Below are positions 33,609 through 46,600 of a DNA stretch of 64,000 bases, in pieces. The DNA lies in the NCBI GenBank assembly GCA_023053545.1, contig JAKZAN010000004.1:9920001-9984000 (forward strand). The letters run 5' to 3'. Within the stretch, counting starts at the first letter, position 1. The number at the start of each line of letters is the position of its first letter. The notes beneath the pieces were generated by a model. The model was not told where the DNA came from. It saw only the letters and a program-made list of their open reading frames with translations, and did no database searches. The translations under genes were made by a program, and so were the position numbers. Source of the DNA: Lepidurus packardi. Its lineage: Eukaryota > Arthropoda > Branchiopoda > Notostraca > Triopsidae.

Positions 33609-34689
33609 TGTAATGCATACATACACAATTCAAAACACACTAGAAGGAAATGAACCTTTTTAAGATATCGTGGCAAGACAAGATACCATCATTGCCAATA
33701 TAACATGGCAGTAGTGACATGTGTATCTTTTCACACACAAATAAAGCGCGGTTCTAATGTTAATGTTTATATGTATTTTACAATTTCGAAGACCACGGAT
33801 TTTTTTTTCGAGTGAAAATTTGTTAATAATTTTAACGAATTTATGTTTTTGAACATGCGAAGAGCATGGAATTTTTCATTGATATGAAAAGGGGCTAAAA
33901 TTTACGTTTAGCTTAATTTGTATCGAATTAATTAATTAATTATCGCTGGTCAGTCATCCCGTTAAGATAACTAAGATGTAAGTTTTCGGGGTGTCATATC
34001 TCTAGGAACTAAACAGGTGCCGGAGCATTTGATACCGTTGAAAGACGTACAGTACAAATAAGTGAAAAGAAAACACGTAAAAGAAAAGAACCGAAAGCGA
34101 TAAGGTTGTGAAAAAGTCATGTGATATAAAATGAATGGAAATTACGGTTATTATAGAAGACTTATGATTTATTATTTTAAGTAAAAATATTGAGCAGATT
34201 ATTTTGATTAATCTAAAAGATCTAAACATTGTTGTGAGATTTGATTAGCAAAAATGGAAGTCTCTTCTGGGTTGAGCATTTTGACGCAGGTCGGCTATTT
34301 TGACCTCGGTCCCTTCGACCTGGACCCAAAAACGTTTGCAATCCAACCTTCGGGGTAAGTAGGGAAAAGCCCCTTCGAGTGAAATTAACTTGGCACGAGA
34401 TACAACTCGGCAAATTCAAACCGGGCTCGAATCCAGCTCGAAGTGAATCCAACTCGAATAGTCTCAGCGTGATTAAGGCACGTGGTAAAACATGCTTGTG
34501 GAAATTTTTTAGCGTACTTAAATAAGTGACATTAATATTTGTGCTGACATACTAAAACTACTGTACATATAAGTACGTAGGTCGCTATTGATATATAAAA
34601 AGTCCTCGTTTTTGTACGAACAAATTTAAGGTATTTTGTATACTTAACCCAAAGTTTTCGGTTTGGTCGTTTAAGCCGAATACGCTAAC
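33609..34689. other. Intergenic region, no gene seen
   Basis: 1.08 kb between divergent sphingomyelinase E and ketohexokinase. It is very AT-rich up to 34240. A block with repeated ctcgaa/cgagct (about 34370-34460) follows. No coding or RNA gene is supported. Confidence 0.6.
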
Positions 34690-35866
34690 ATGGAAGGGGA
34701 TAAACAGAAACGTATACTCTGTGTGGGAATTATTTGCTTAGACATAATAACAGTATGCGACACTTTTCCAAGTGAAGATAGCAAAACGCGGTATTTATTT
34801 AATTTGAATAAATTCCTTGTTTGGACTGTCTGTTTGGTTCATATCATATTCTAGGGCGATTAAAATGTATAATCGCCGCGGCGGCAATTCCTCCAATAGT
34901 TGTACGGTACTGTCTGAATTAGGCGAGAAGTGCGAGATCCTTGCTACTATGGCAGATTCTCATGAACGAAAGTAATTCAACAGTTCACTCCAAATATTAG
35001 TGTTAAAGAACATTATAGGTTTATCGAGAAAGATTGCGCGATGTATGATATTGTCATGTCAAACTGCCCCTTACTGGAAGCTGACGGCTTTGCCACTTCT
35101 GTGGTATTGATTAACCAAGCAAATAACACTCGCACGATTGTGCATTCGCGAAAGGGTATTCGTGAGCTTTGCCTTGATGACTTTAGCCGATTAGATCTCG
35201 AGCAGTACAAATGGGTTCATTTTGAAGTACTGACATATTACTTTAAAAAAAAGTCACTTTATTGAATCTTGAAAATTGTTCGCAATCTTTGGTACCATGG
35301 TAGGGTCGCAGCGATAATGTTTCTCAGATCCAAGCAATGATCGATCACATACGAAAGTGGAACGAGGCCTATCCTGCGATTGGTATTTCTGTCGAGATCG
35401 AGACAGTGAAGCCTCAAGTGGCGAATTTACTGCCATATGGCGACGCAGTCTTTGTATCCAAAGACTTTGCGAAATTCTCAGGTTGCTTAGACATGAAAAG
35501 TGCAGCTGAATATTTTGCCACTCAAGCTAAACCCAAGTACGTAGTTCATTACCTTCAATACTTGAAAAAATATATAAAAAATGACTGTGTCTACACATAT
35601 CTAGTGCGTTCGTTACATGCGCATGGGGTAGCCAAGGTGCCGCTGGAAAAACTCCTGATGGACGCATTCTAACTGTGCCAGCTTTCCCCGTAGGTCCAGT
35701 AGTGGATACCTTGGGTGCAGGCGATACTTTTAATGCTTGTTGTGTATACGGATTAACCAGAAACTGGTCTCATGCGAAGTGCTTAGAGTTTGCATGTCGC
35801 GTGTCCGGCATGAAAGTAGGCCTGGAAGGATTTATTGGTTTAAAGAAGATGTTAGACGATTTTTAA
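34690..35866 (+). CDS. KHK: Ketohexokinase (fructokinase), 5 exons
   Basis: A PfkB-family kinase that phosphorylates fructose at C1 in the cytosol. Exons are 34690-34790, 34855-34971, 35019-35226, 35304-35536 and 35605-35866. They give 306 residues (human 298). The N-terminal strand is [11 protein letters not shown]. The substrate motif is [13 protein letters not shown], then YKWVHFE and [29 protein letters not shown] and the PfkB signature [11 protein letters not shown] follow; the latter holds the catalytic Asp. The C-terminus is GLEGFIGL. All junctions keep frame. The stop is 59 bp from the stop of the convergent EBAG9. Confidence 0.95.
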
Positions 35867-35925
35867 AAAGTGAAAGTTGGGTAACACTTGAATGGACGTT
35901 AAAACAATTTGTATTAAAGAAGCAC

Positions 35926-36949
35926 TCAAGTTAATTTTGTAGCCAATACCTTTTTGCCTTGTTTATCTTGCTTTCTTTTTAATTGATCTTGAAATCGTTG
36001 TTCCCTTTGTAACCGCTTCTGTTCTTGCAAAATGGAATCCAAATCGGGATCTTCTACTTCTTGCCAGCCTCCTGTGTTCTCTTCTTCCCATTCGCCGAAC
36101 TGGGTTGTCTAGAGCAAAACGTTATTTTTACAGAATTGCAATGAAGTGAAACAAATATTTTACTGGCAATGTAATAGATTCCTCTTGAAAAGCCAAGCGG
36201 TTAGCAATCGAAGTGGCTGGCTGGGCGTGACTGTCTGCGACGTGAAAGACCACCTGTTTAGGTCGTGTCAATCTTGGTTTCATTTCGCTAAAGTAATCTG
36301 GTTCTGGCTCCGGCTCTTGTTCGGTACTGGGTGGCTGGACTAATGTGCTTCTGTACTGTTGTATTTTCTGTTCCACGGGCGAGGTTCTGGGTTCGTCACT
36401 CCAATTAGACCACGAAGTTAAAGCGTCAGCCTATTATAGTAAAGCCAACCATAGTAGCATTAAACAACGGATTAACTGATTTATTTAAGGTAAAATTTAT
36501 TCAGTGTAAATTAAAAATTTTAGTATCACATCCAGGGAAAAGCTACCGAGCTACGCCTTAGTACCAACGAGTATAGGCTCATCACTGCTTCATTTACTTT
36601 CATTATTGCATTTGTTCATTGTTCTTTTCACTTTCGTTGTTTATGAGTACCTTTGGTAGTTTTTCGTTAGACAGAAAGAGTAATAATGTCACGTAACGCT
36701 AAAACATAAGATTTTTTTAAAGTTTGAATACATGAAATCAAAAGACAAAATATTTTTTTTCAAAAACATGTCTTCTGCCAAAGTTAGTCGTACTTGACTT
36801 GTAGGTCCTGTGACTAGTATACTATCCATAACAACACTGTCCTCGTCTTGAGAGCTTCTTCGCTTCCTTTTCACGCAACAAAGTGCTCGGTTCAGAAGTC
36901 TGGATATAACAAGGAAAAAGGATTTTATTTTGCTTATAATAAAAGACAT
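35926..36949 (-). CDS. EBAG9: EBAG9/RCAS1 homologue (3 exons)
   Basis: A Golgi-associated, membrane-anchored protein that in vertebrates modulates vesicle trafficking and regulated secretion. Exons (minus) are 36949-36794, 36430-36164 and 36108-35926, giving 201 residues (human 213). An N-terminal hydrophobic anchor (IISKIKSFFLVISRLL) is followed by cysteines and a basic patch (CCVKRKRR). SWSNWSDEPRTSP comes next, then EPDYFSEMKPRLTRPKQVVF, the most conserved block. The C-terminus is a Glu/Gln/Lys-rich coiled coil (EEENTGGWQEVEDPDLD, then LQREQRFQDQLKRKQ). The family is recognised from this order. The function is transferred from vertebrates. Confidence 0.85.
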
Positions 36950-37711
36950 CTTCTAGACTAAACGTTGGTATGATCAAAATATTGACATTTCTCGCAGAAA
37001 ATGACTACTGTCTAAAGAAACATTGGTTACACTGTAGGCGGAGCAAGTTTAAGGAGCTTCTTCTACAATGAATCCGCGGATTTTTCGACGCCTTTTCACC
37101 CCTTAACATGATTCTGATGAATAAAACTATGTTTAAATTGTATAACTATGGAAGCTTTATTAGTCTAGATTAATGGTGTATAGTCAGGTCAAATAATATA
37201 GAGTGCTTTTGTAGTACTTTAATTTGAAATTGTATTGCTGTAATGGTAAAAGACATTAATATATTACTGGGTAAAACTCGATTATTTGATTCGAATGTTC
37301 GAAGCAAATTTTCGAATAGAAAGGTATATCGCTTCCGAAAAACTTCCTTATTAAACGGTACACGAAGTTATTGGATAATTTGTCAGAAGAATATAACTAT
37401 GGTGAGCAATAACACGGAATTAAGCAATTAAACTACGGTATGCGACTATACGGGTGCTTAAATTCAAAAGGTTCAAGAATAATTTGTTGGGGAATGTCGA
37501 GTTTCCAATATCAAGTCTCTCACAGATTACATTTTTTTTTTTTTTTTTTTTTTTAGCAAATTCTTGTCCTAACTTATCATTGGGGATTACTTACCGGTTT
37601 TGAAACCGGCTTAGAGCGATAACAACTTTCTCACATGTTTTGCACGGGAAGTAGGAAACGGTAGCACTAATCACAACGGACAAATTTTAAATTCTAAAAA
37701 ATTTGTGTACG
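36950..37711. other. Intergenic region with poly-T tract
   Basis: 760 bp between divergent EBAG9 and adenosine deaminase. The only notable feature is a run of 23 T at 37532-37554. No gene was seen. Confidence 0.6.
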
Positions 37712-39248
37712 ATGTCTAGTAACGTAAGCCCAAAGGTAATTTGCTTATCCAGGTGTACTGTCAAAGTTTATACATTTCTTACTCAGGTTGAATTACATGT
37801 GCATCTCGATGGTGCGATTCGCCATTTCACCATATGGGAATTACTCAAGTACTTGCACATTTTAAGGAATTAAACTTAACTTATTAGATTATAAGCGCAT
37901 GGTATTATTTGCAATTGCCAGGAAGAAGAAGTTGTCTTTACCAGGTAATGGAAGTTTAGAGGCGCTGAAGCAGGCTGTGATCGCTAAAAATGCAACGGAT
38001 TTGATGACGTTTTTAAGAGGCTTTGCCATATTCTTGCCGGCCATCGTGTATGCTTTTAATGGTTAAAAACAAAAGTTGGCATTTATTTAAAGATTATTTT
38101 TGTAGTGGTGATTTGGCAGCTATCGAGCGCATGGCTTACGAATTTTGCGAAGACAAAGCCGAAGACGGTGTAATATACTGCGAAGCACGTTACTGCCCCC
38201 ATTTACTGCTCACCCACATCTTTGAAAACTCTCCTGCCAACTACCTGACAACAACAGGAACAAAAGCTGCCAATCACGTGAATAGTACTAACTTGAGTGT
38301 TAGTCTCCATTGCGTTGTTCGAGCGGTAAACCGAGGTTTCGATCGGGGTCAAACGGATTTCGGTATCATGGTGCGCACCATCTTATCCTGCATTCGCGGG
38401 AAGCCTGGTACTAGCTTGATTTAAGCAGGTTAAAGACTGAGATACTAATTCAACACAATGTAGAATGGTCTCGAGAAATTCTTCAACTTTGTCAAGAATT
38501 TCCTGGTCAAGTTGTGGGTATTGACATCGCTGGTGACGAAGCTGGTGAGCAGTCTGTCGAAGGAGAAGAACGGGAGGAATTAATGTTGGACCCAGAAGAT
38601 ATTGATGTGTTTAATGAAGCTGCCCGATTAGGGATTCATCGTACAGTGCACGCTGGAGAAGCAGGACCTGCTGCCATGGTTGAATCCGTAAGGAAACGTT
38701 ATATTTCTTCCCTTGTCATTTAATTTTCGTAAGTATGCACCCGTATAGGCGTTAGATAAAATGAAAGCTGAACGAATCGGTCACGGTTACCGTGTTTTGG
38801 AAGATTCGGCGCTCTATGCTCGCTGTATACAAGAAAAAGTGCATTTTGAATGCTGTCCACATTCCAGTCTGTTAACTGGAGCAGTACAGCCTGGTACAAC
38901 TCATCCAATAGTAACGTAAGTTGTTAGTATCTCAAAAGAAATCTCATTGAAGAGACTTGGCTTAGGTTTGCGAAGGATGGAGCTTGCTTTTCCATAAATA
39001 CAGATGATCCAACGGTAACCGATAGAAATTTGAGAGACGAGTATACGTTCGCTAAGTCTTGGAATCTTACAGAAGAACGACTGATTCAAACTGTGAACTT
39101 TTATTTATAATTCGTTGCACAGTTGATTTAATAACTCGCCACTCTTTACGTAACCTAGAACTTTGACGCCGCCAAAGCCGCATTTTGTTCCGACGAAGAC
39201 AAGCTTTTCATTCTTGAAAAACTGAACACTGCATACGGAAGGAAATAA
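37712..39248 (+). CDS. ADA: Adenosine deaminase (8 exons)
   Basis: A zinc hydrolase that converts adenosine and deoxyadenosine to inosine forms in purine salvage. Exons are 37712-37735, 37787-37848, 37922-38047, 38106-38407, 38464-38687, 38749-38915, 38966-39092 and 39159-39248. They give 373 residues (human 363). Zinc and catalytic motifs are HVHLDG, GIDIAGDE, HRTVHAGE, ERIGHGY, CPHSSLLTGA and SINTDDP, in the usual order. The acceptor of exon 3 is cag at 37919-37921; upstream AGs would introduce a stop. A slightly longer loop rich in Thr/Asn follows YCPHLLLTHIF. The final codon is 28 bp from the stop of UQCC1 on the other strand. Confidence 0.95.
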
Positions 39249-39276
39249 GTGCGTCTATTCGCATTATTAGTAGTAA

Positions 39277-40346
39277 CTACACAGGGGTAAGACTAGTCCA
39301 CTTTATTTCTCGATGCTTGGTAAGGACATGTTCCAACGACCAGTCTTCCATTTCGTGCATCTAAAAAGTTTAAATTTTCCATAAGATTTTCAAAATTAGC
39401 TTCCTTTCAGTTAACTTTTTACCTGTCTCCGAACGTAAGAAACTGCCGTCTCTAGTTGCCCGGCGTGCTGGTATTTTTGACTTAAAAGAGTTCGCCACAA
39501 AGCTCCGGCTAATACATGATCTGGACCGTGAATGCCTTCGTCGTAGGCAAAGAGAGCTGCGTGGAATTGAGTATTCAGCTCTTGCACTTGTTCTCGGCGG
39601 GCGGAGGCCACCACTTCCTAGCATTTAGAATTTTTTATACTATTTACGGTGGTGGGGAAAATATGGCAAATTTACTCCAAGTTTTTTGCTTCTTTCCTCC
39701 ACGTCCTTCCACATCGCCTCAATTATCGCATTGCGAATTTGTTGCCCGTCTTCCCCTTCTGCCATAAATCGCGCGGATAGCATCCACACGTGCAATTCCG
39801 TGACAAGAAACCACGAATATAATGTATCTGGGAGTGCGAATATTTCCTGCAGAAAATACAAATTGTACAGTTTGCAGCAGAAGATAAAGTCTTAAAGATA
39901 TGGATAGAAACTTACAAAGAATGAGGCGTAATCAGTACTTTCAACTACCCCTCCATATAATACATATCCGGTGGCTCGAATTTTCTAAAAAAAAATATAT
40001 GGATTATTTGACCGGGAAATATTCAAAATTAATAACTATACGTACGCTGCTGGAAAGACTTGTCCAGCCTAGTCTTTTAAAAAACCTAGAGATTGGACCC
40101 CCTTGAGACGAATAGTTACGAATCTGCACATTCGGGACAAAAACTGTTTGCGACGACAATGGTATCCTTCCTGTGGTGAACAATTCTAGCGAGTTCTGAA
40201 ACGAAAATAAATTGCGTTAAGATTGTACGGACAATAAATTAAAATAGTTCAATACTTACGTTTTTATATAAATAATCCTGAAAGGATGGTTTTAACCGTG
40301 GAATAATGCTTTGACATCTTCTAAGCTGGCTTGATATCAGACTCAT
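39277..40346 (-). CDS. UQCC1: Ubiquinol-cytochrome c reductase assembly factor 1 (6 exons)
   Basis: The Cbp3-type chaperone that promotes cytochrome b synthesis and complex III assembly in mitochondria. Exons (minus) are 40346-40260, 40195-40046, 39984-39916, 39846-39676, 39617-39423 and 39360-39277. They give 251 residues. The N-terminus is basic and Ser-rich, as expected of a mitochondrial targeting sequence. The conserved domain shows LPDTLYSWFLVTELHVWM, IIEAMWKDVEERSKKLG, YDEGIHGPDHVLAGALWR and AVSYVRRQ. It is shorter than human (299), mainly at the N-terminus. It diverges from CCT1 over a 335-bp shared promoter region. Confidence 0.92.
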
Positions 40347-40681
40347 TTTTGCGGTATTTATGTAAGAGGTTAAGCGAACCGCACACTGGAACTCGTGTGA
40401 TGCAGTATGTATAAAATCAGGAATATAGACTTGGAGGCGTTGCTTTCAGTTATGGAGGTATTCAGAATTGAGCAGGAAAGTTCCCTATTTTCCTTTGTCT
40501 ATTCTCGAATGCGACGCTAGAGCGACTTGCAAGTTCTCGAAGTTGAAACCGCGTGTGTTTTTGTGTTATAAGGTAGCCTTATAATATACTGAGTAGAGAA
40601 ATAAGATAATGATTCATGGGAGCTTAAAATTACATTTAATTCATTTTTGCTTCCAGTGAGCCTTGTGAACATATTCCTACA
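40347..40681. promoter_or_regulatory. Shared divergent promoter region UQCC1/CCT1
   Basis: 335 bp separate the two start codons, so both promoters must lie here. I saw no strong TATA box, which suits housekeeping genes. Confidence 0.6.
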
Positions 40682-43600
40682 ATGTCGACCTTAGCTGCAG
40701 CGTTAAGCTTGCCTGGAAGAAGGCAAACGGGTGGAGCTGTGCGTACTCAAAATGGTTCGATTTTCTCAATTTTTAAGTTATTTAGTTCCAAATTACCCGC
40801 TTTTTCATAGTCATGGCCGCATGTTCCATTTCAAATATCGTAAAGAGCTCGCTTGGGCCAGTTGGGCTTGACAAAATGCTCGTGGATGACATTGGAGTAA
40901 ATTCAACTACTTAAAAGTTACTTGGAATTTTAATTTTAACGTCTTGCCTAATTAGGATATTACTGTTACCAATGACGGAGCAACTATTTTGAAGCTTTTG
41001 GAAGTAGAACACCCTGCAGCTAAAGTATTAGTTGAATTAGCTCAACTTCAAGACCAAGAAGTCGGAGACGGAACTACATCTGTGGTACTTTTCCTTTTTT
41101 TTCATTTGTTAAGCCATTCTCAAGTTTAAACTTTCATCCTTTCTTTTCGTAGGTCATTATCGCCGCTGAACTGCTCAAGAATGCCGATGAATTAGTCAAA
41201 CAAAAGATTCACCCTACCTCCATCATGAGTGGTTACCGTTTAGCTTGCAAGTAAGCTATTTTTGCGGTCTTTTTTTCTAACTTGCTGACTCTTTCTTATT
41301 ACTAGGGAAGCTGTAAAGTACATCCAAGAACATTTGACACTTAGCGTAGATGAATTAGGCCGCGAAAGCTTATTGAGCGCTGCCAAGACTTCCATGTCCA
41401 GCAAACTTATTTCGGCGTAAGCATTAACTCCCTACAATGTCAATTTTTGTTAAAAGTGTTGTTTATAGGGACGAAGATTTCTTTTCCAACTTGGTCGTGG
41501 ATGCAGCCCAAGCTGTCAAAGTTTCGGATGGCAAAGGCGGCTTCATGTATCCTATTAAAGCTGTCAATATCTTGAAAGCTCACGGCAAATCAGCCCGAGA
41601 AAGTGTCATTGTCCAAGGCTACGCTTTGAATTGTACAGTCGCTTCCCAAGGTATGAAACGCAGCTCACTGTAAATGCTCAAAACGTTCATTTTTACCTTT
41701 TCTTTTGTATTCCCAGCCATGACAAAGAAAGTTACCAATGCCAAAATCGCTTGCCTGGACTTCTCACTGCAAAAGGCTAAGATGAAGTTGGGCGTCCAGG
41801 TTTTGGTAACTGATCCTGAAAAGTTGGAAGCTATCCGTCAGCGTGAATCGGACATCACCAAAGAACGCATTGCAAAGATTCTTGCCTCTGGAGCTAACGT
41901 TATTTTGACCACTGGTGGTATCGATGATCTCTGTCTGAAGGTATGTTATGACTTGGAAAGTTTATCTGAAGAATATTCTAACAGATGTTGCTCTCTTTCC
42001 GCTTTTTTGCAGTATTTCGTGGAAGCCGGAGCCATGGCAATCCGCAGATGCAAAAAGTCTGACCTTAAACGCATTGCAAAGGCTACTGGGGCCACTCTTC
42101 TTTCCTCCATGGCCAACTTGGAAGGTAAAGGACTCCTCTTGTATTTATTATTTACGAAAACCTCCGTTACCCCTTTTGTTTTATAAGTGATGTAATAAGT
42201 CCATGTATTCTAGGTGAAGAGAGTTACGAGGCTTCTTCCTTGGGCGAGGCTGCTGAAGTGGTTCAGGATCGCATCTGCGATGATGAACTCACAATCATTC
42301 GCGGGTAAGAAAACCCCCTCATTCCTTTCCTCCTTTTTCTAATTTGGGAAAGACTCGAAAAGGCTAGCCAGGAATTCATAACAGGATAAGGCCAAACACT
42401 TTAAAACAAGAATCGTATATTGATTTCCAGCAAAAATAACACGTTTGGGTATTGCTGTTGTATGGTCTTGCTCTAAAGGCACAAGGGCGTGGCAATTTTA
42501 TTGAGTGGTTTGTGGTTTTAGATTCGGGTCTTTTGCATAATTCATAGTTTTGCATGGGTTTTAACCTGAGAGCAAAGCCAGGCTTTGTCGACACCCACCT
42601 CCTTGGAAGTTAAAAGAAGGGCCACAGCTGTTGGCACCTGTAGCACCAGCTCCAATTCCTGAAGAAGCTCGGCATTCCCCAGCCGCTATTAAAACCTGGC
42701 CCGAGCCGCACGAAAACCTCGGTCTAGCTGGCGCGGCCATCCCCACATCCGCACTTCGTTGCATAGAACTAAAAGACAATCAGAACACATGATTTAGTAA
42801 TGTATGTTAAACTTTCAACGCTATGTTTCAAAACTTACACGAGTGGGTTAGTGCACTTGAAGTTATTGCCGTTACGACCGCCTGGGCGGCACGGGTTCAG
42901 CATAGGAAATTGCAGTACGCCCGCCGAGTTATCTTGCCGATCCCATTCGTCAAGGTATTCCTCATCTATATACTGCTGTTTTCGTTCAGCATGGCGAACC
43001 AAAACCGCCGCATAATCTGGGTAATTTACGGGCCAGGACGAGTAGTTGGTTCTCAGTTGGCCTAACTCGGTAGCTTTTATGGAGTAAGGCGACTCGGGGT
43101 CCAGTAGGTCACGGCAAGCGATGCGTTTTTGGATGGGATCAAGTCCTAAAGTTTGTCCAGCTTGGCACGGTCCTTGCGTTCCCAGTGCGTAGCAAAAGCC
43201 GTCTGTGTAACGCACTCGAGGACCGGCCTGCGTTGATACTTTTTCGTCCGTGTCCGATTGTCGTGTTTGGAAGCCGTTGTCTTTTTTTCGGGAGGAGGAA
43301 AGCATGGCCGCTAGCCAACTCCGTCGCGAATTAGTATTCCCGGCGCATTCGTTGGACAAGCAGCGGAGTTGACTTTGCTCATTGAGGCCGACGATCTGAC
43401 CCGGCAGACAGGGACCTATAATCAGTCAAACCTTTACAGACATAGCTACTTGGCCCTGCGCAGACGATGAGTTTGGTCAGGCAAATTCATGTTAGCAAAA
43501 AATAAAATAACAAAATGTATGTAGTAATAAAAGTTGGCATTCCTAACGGTAGTTTTTGGAAAGGTCCCGGGAGGGAAAAGACAATAAAAAAAATGTACCT

Positions 43601-46600
43601 CTAGATGCGTTTCGGAGCGGGAGTTATTAGCATAGTAATTTAATCGGGTACCCCTGTTAGCAAGTCGGTGGCGAAGGTTTTGGTTTGTTTAGGCTGTACC
43701 TTGACTGAATAGGCGAACGCAGGGGCTATCAGGTGTGGGAAAAGCGTATTGTCCTGTGGGGCAATCGCAGACCGGATCTCCGTAAGCTGTGTAGTAAAGA
43801 CGACGACCACCTGGGCATTCCAAACCGTCCAAAATGTCATGACAGCGCTGATAACGTGGCACATAGACTTGACTTTGTCCGCACAAGCGACGACGACAAA
43901 TGCCCTGAACATAGACGAATGAGTCGTGACAATCCAACAGTCGAAAAAAAATAATAGGAATGTTAAATTTTTGCTTGGCAATTATGTCGGTGAGGGTCAA
44001 GCGGGTTGCATTTTACCTCTAGTGTCCCCGGGTCCACTGTGATCCAGTGTAAGGGCGGGCAAGGACCTTGTTTGAGTACAGGCAAGCAAGTACCATTAGG
44101 GAATCGAATACTTCCGTCAGCACATCCGTCGAACCGTAGATCCCGGCCGGGTACTGGTATTGGCGCGTTGTTGCTCACCACTGGAGGGGCGTCTTGGATC
44201 TGGAGCAGATCTGGGTTGAAGGCGAATGCGAAATCGTCCTCTTCATCTTTATCCTAAGGTATTGGTACGTGGTTAACGGAGAAGACAAATGGATTGACTC
44301 CTGTTCTTACTTTGTGGATCCCGCCTATACAAGCAGACTTGACGACAAAGCATGTAGCGACACTGACCGCGACACTAACAGCAGTAACAATAGCCGCGGC
44401 AGCGCCCAGCGCTGTAATAACATCTCCGCCAAGTGCTCTTCCTTTGTCGGCTTCTAAGGCTCTATTTTCAATCAAATTGGTCCGGTACCGAAATGGTTGT
44501 GATCTACCGCTTTCGCTGTGCATATCAGATCTTGAAGTTTCTAAAATACTCCCTAAAAATGAGAAGGAAATGGCAATTTGCAGTGAGTCTAGCTGGCATT
44601 TGTAGATTCGTGCACCTTAGACACACTTTGAGATTTAAGTGTGACAAACAGGAAGAATTGTAATCTAGAGATTTAATTCCGAGCACAACTTCTGAATGTA
44701 AACTAGGTTAATAACACCTAACAACACCTTTTTGGACAGTTTTTTGTCCAAAAGGGAAAAGGAAATAGGATTTCGTAGCTAAGGGTACAATACTAATACA
44801 ATAAGGATACAATACAATAAGGGTACAATACGTCTGGTGAATACCAGAGTGCCATAGGTTTATCGTTTCTCCGACTTTGATTGATGCTTTTTGACCGTAA
44901 TTAGACGTTTAGCAAGTTGGATCGTTACACTAGAAATTTGGTTAATTTGAGATTATATACGCTCACTTATTTTTTAAAATTTAAATTTGGCCGCGTAGGC
45001 TTACGCCTGTTGCTGGCTTCTATTCTACTTACAGTTTTTACTAAAAGGCAGAAAGTTAACTACAGTACGCTTTGGCTCACTTATTTGGTTAACCGTGAAG
45101 TTATGAAGATATATTTATTGTAAGTTTAAAAGTAAACAAAGTTAAATGTAAATGTTTTAAGTTTAGACCATAGGTCAAGAACTAACTTAAGTTGAAAAAC
45201 GTTTAATTTTCTCGTTTGCTTTGAAATTGGCTGTTAATTCTTTAATCAGGGAATTAAAGGACGGTTAGACTTTGCTTAGCTGGGTGAATGTGAGTTACGA
45301 TAAAACGATCATAGAAACGTTTAGCGGGTATTGTTTATGAACCATTATCATATGTAAGCGTTAGTTTTGGTTGCCATCGTGTTGTTACGAGTTGAAATTT
45401 ATCTTCGTCTTAGATGTCAGAATTGCTATAGAAGTCACGTTACCTTGTACAGCTGTCGGGGTTAAAAAACACATAGCAGAACACACGATGGCGGCATATA
45501 TGAAGATCCATTGAACGAAAGACCCGGATCCTATCCATTGACTTCTTTGGTGTTTCATTGCACGGGTGCCAGTCATTCTTCTTTTGCTTTGAGATTTGGT
45601 TTGGTTGTGGTTGAGATCGTCGTCCCACGTTATCGGCGTGGATTGCTTCACCGATAATGGGGCGGGTATCGGACCTGTGTGAGTGGACTTGCCCGATCCC
45701 CTCTGCTTTGCTAGTAACACTGCCATGACCCGATCGAACTCAGTAAAAACTTCCCGCAACTTCCTTAGCTATAAACCATGTCTGGCAAGTTTTTTTCCTG
45801 TCTTTTCTTTCTTTTTCCGAGATGCAAATCACTGGGAGACGAAAGCAACTTTGGGGTTTAACAACAAGACAGGGTTACACAACGTGAGCGAATTTACATA
45901 TGAGCTGCTTTGGGGGCTCGTACACTCGTATAAGACGTAAGAAAAGTGGGCTGTTTTTCGGGGAGGTAATCTGTCGATGTAATGTGTTACGAACCGGTTT
46001 TCGTTAGACGCCGTATTTTCACGAAAAAGTACCGTATACGGTACACTTTTTTTTTCTCCTTGCACTTGCACGTGGGGTTATGCACACAAATTCTCTTAGT
46101 TTTGGGTCCCTTTAAACTGCTCTACTCTCTTCTTACAGATTCAGGGAATTATGTCACGGTGGCAGTAGCATTGTGGTGGCTGGTATTTGGAGCTGTGAGC
46201 GCTTGCTTACCACTATTTTTGGAGCGTTTTTTTAACCCTATTTCCCCCCTGTCCGTGTCTATATAACCAAAAGCTTGGGACAAAATTCTATACAAATACC
46301 ATAACCTCATTAACCTAGCTACAAAACACCCTGTGCGTGATGGTAGAGTTTTTATTGACACTGCCCAACATAGCACTCACGAGCCAAAAAAAAAAGAGGG
46401 TCAAACGACCTGAAATCTAGAGATACCCAGAAACCACGAGGGACTTGTGTACTCGAAAAAGGGGCTGTTTGGTGGAATTGTGGCTTGTTACGTGCTTGAC
46501 CACGGTAGACTCCTGGACTGAAACTGACATCCACCTGCTTGACTGCATAATGCTCACCTGTGTAGCTTTTTGCCTTCCTCTCGCCTCCAGCGGCACCGAC

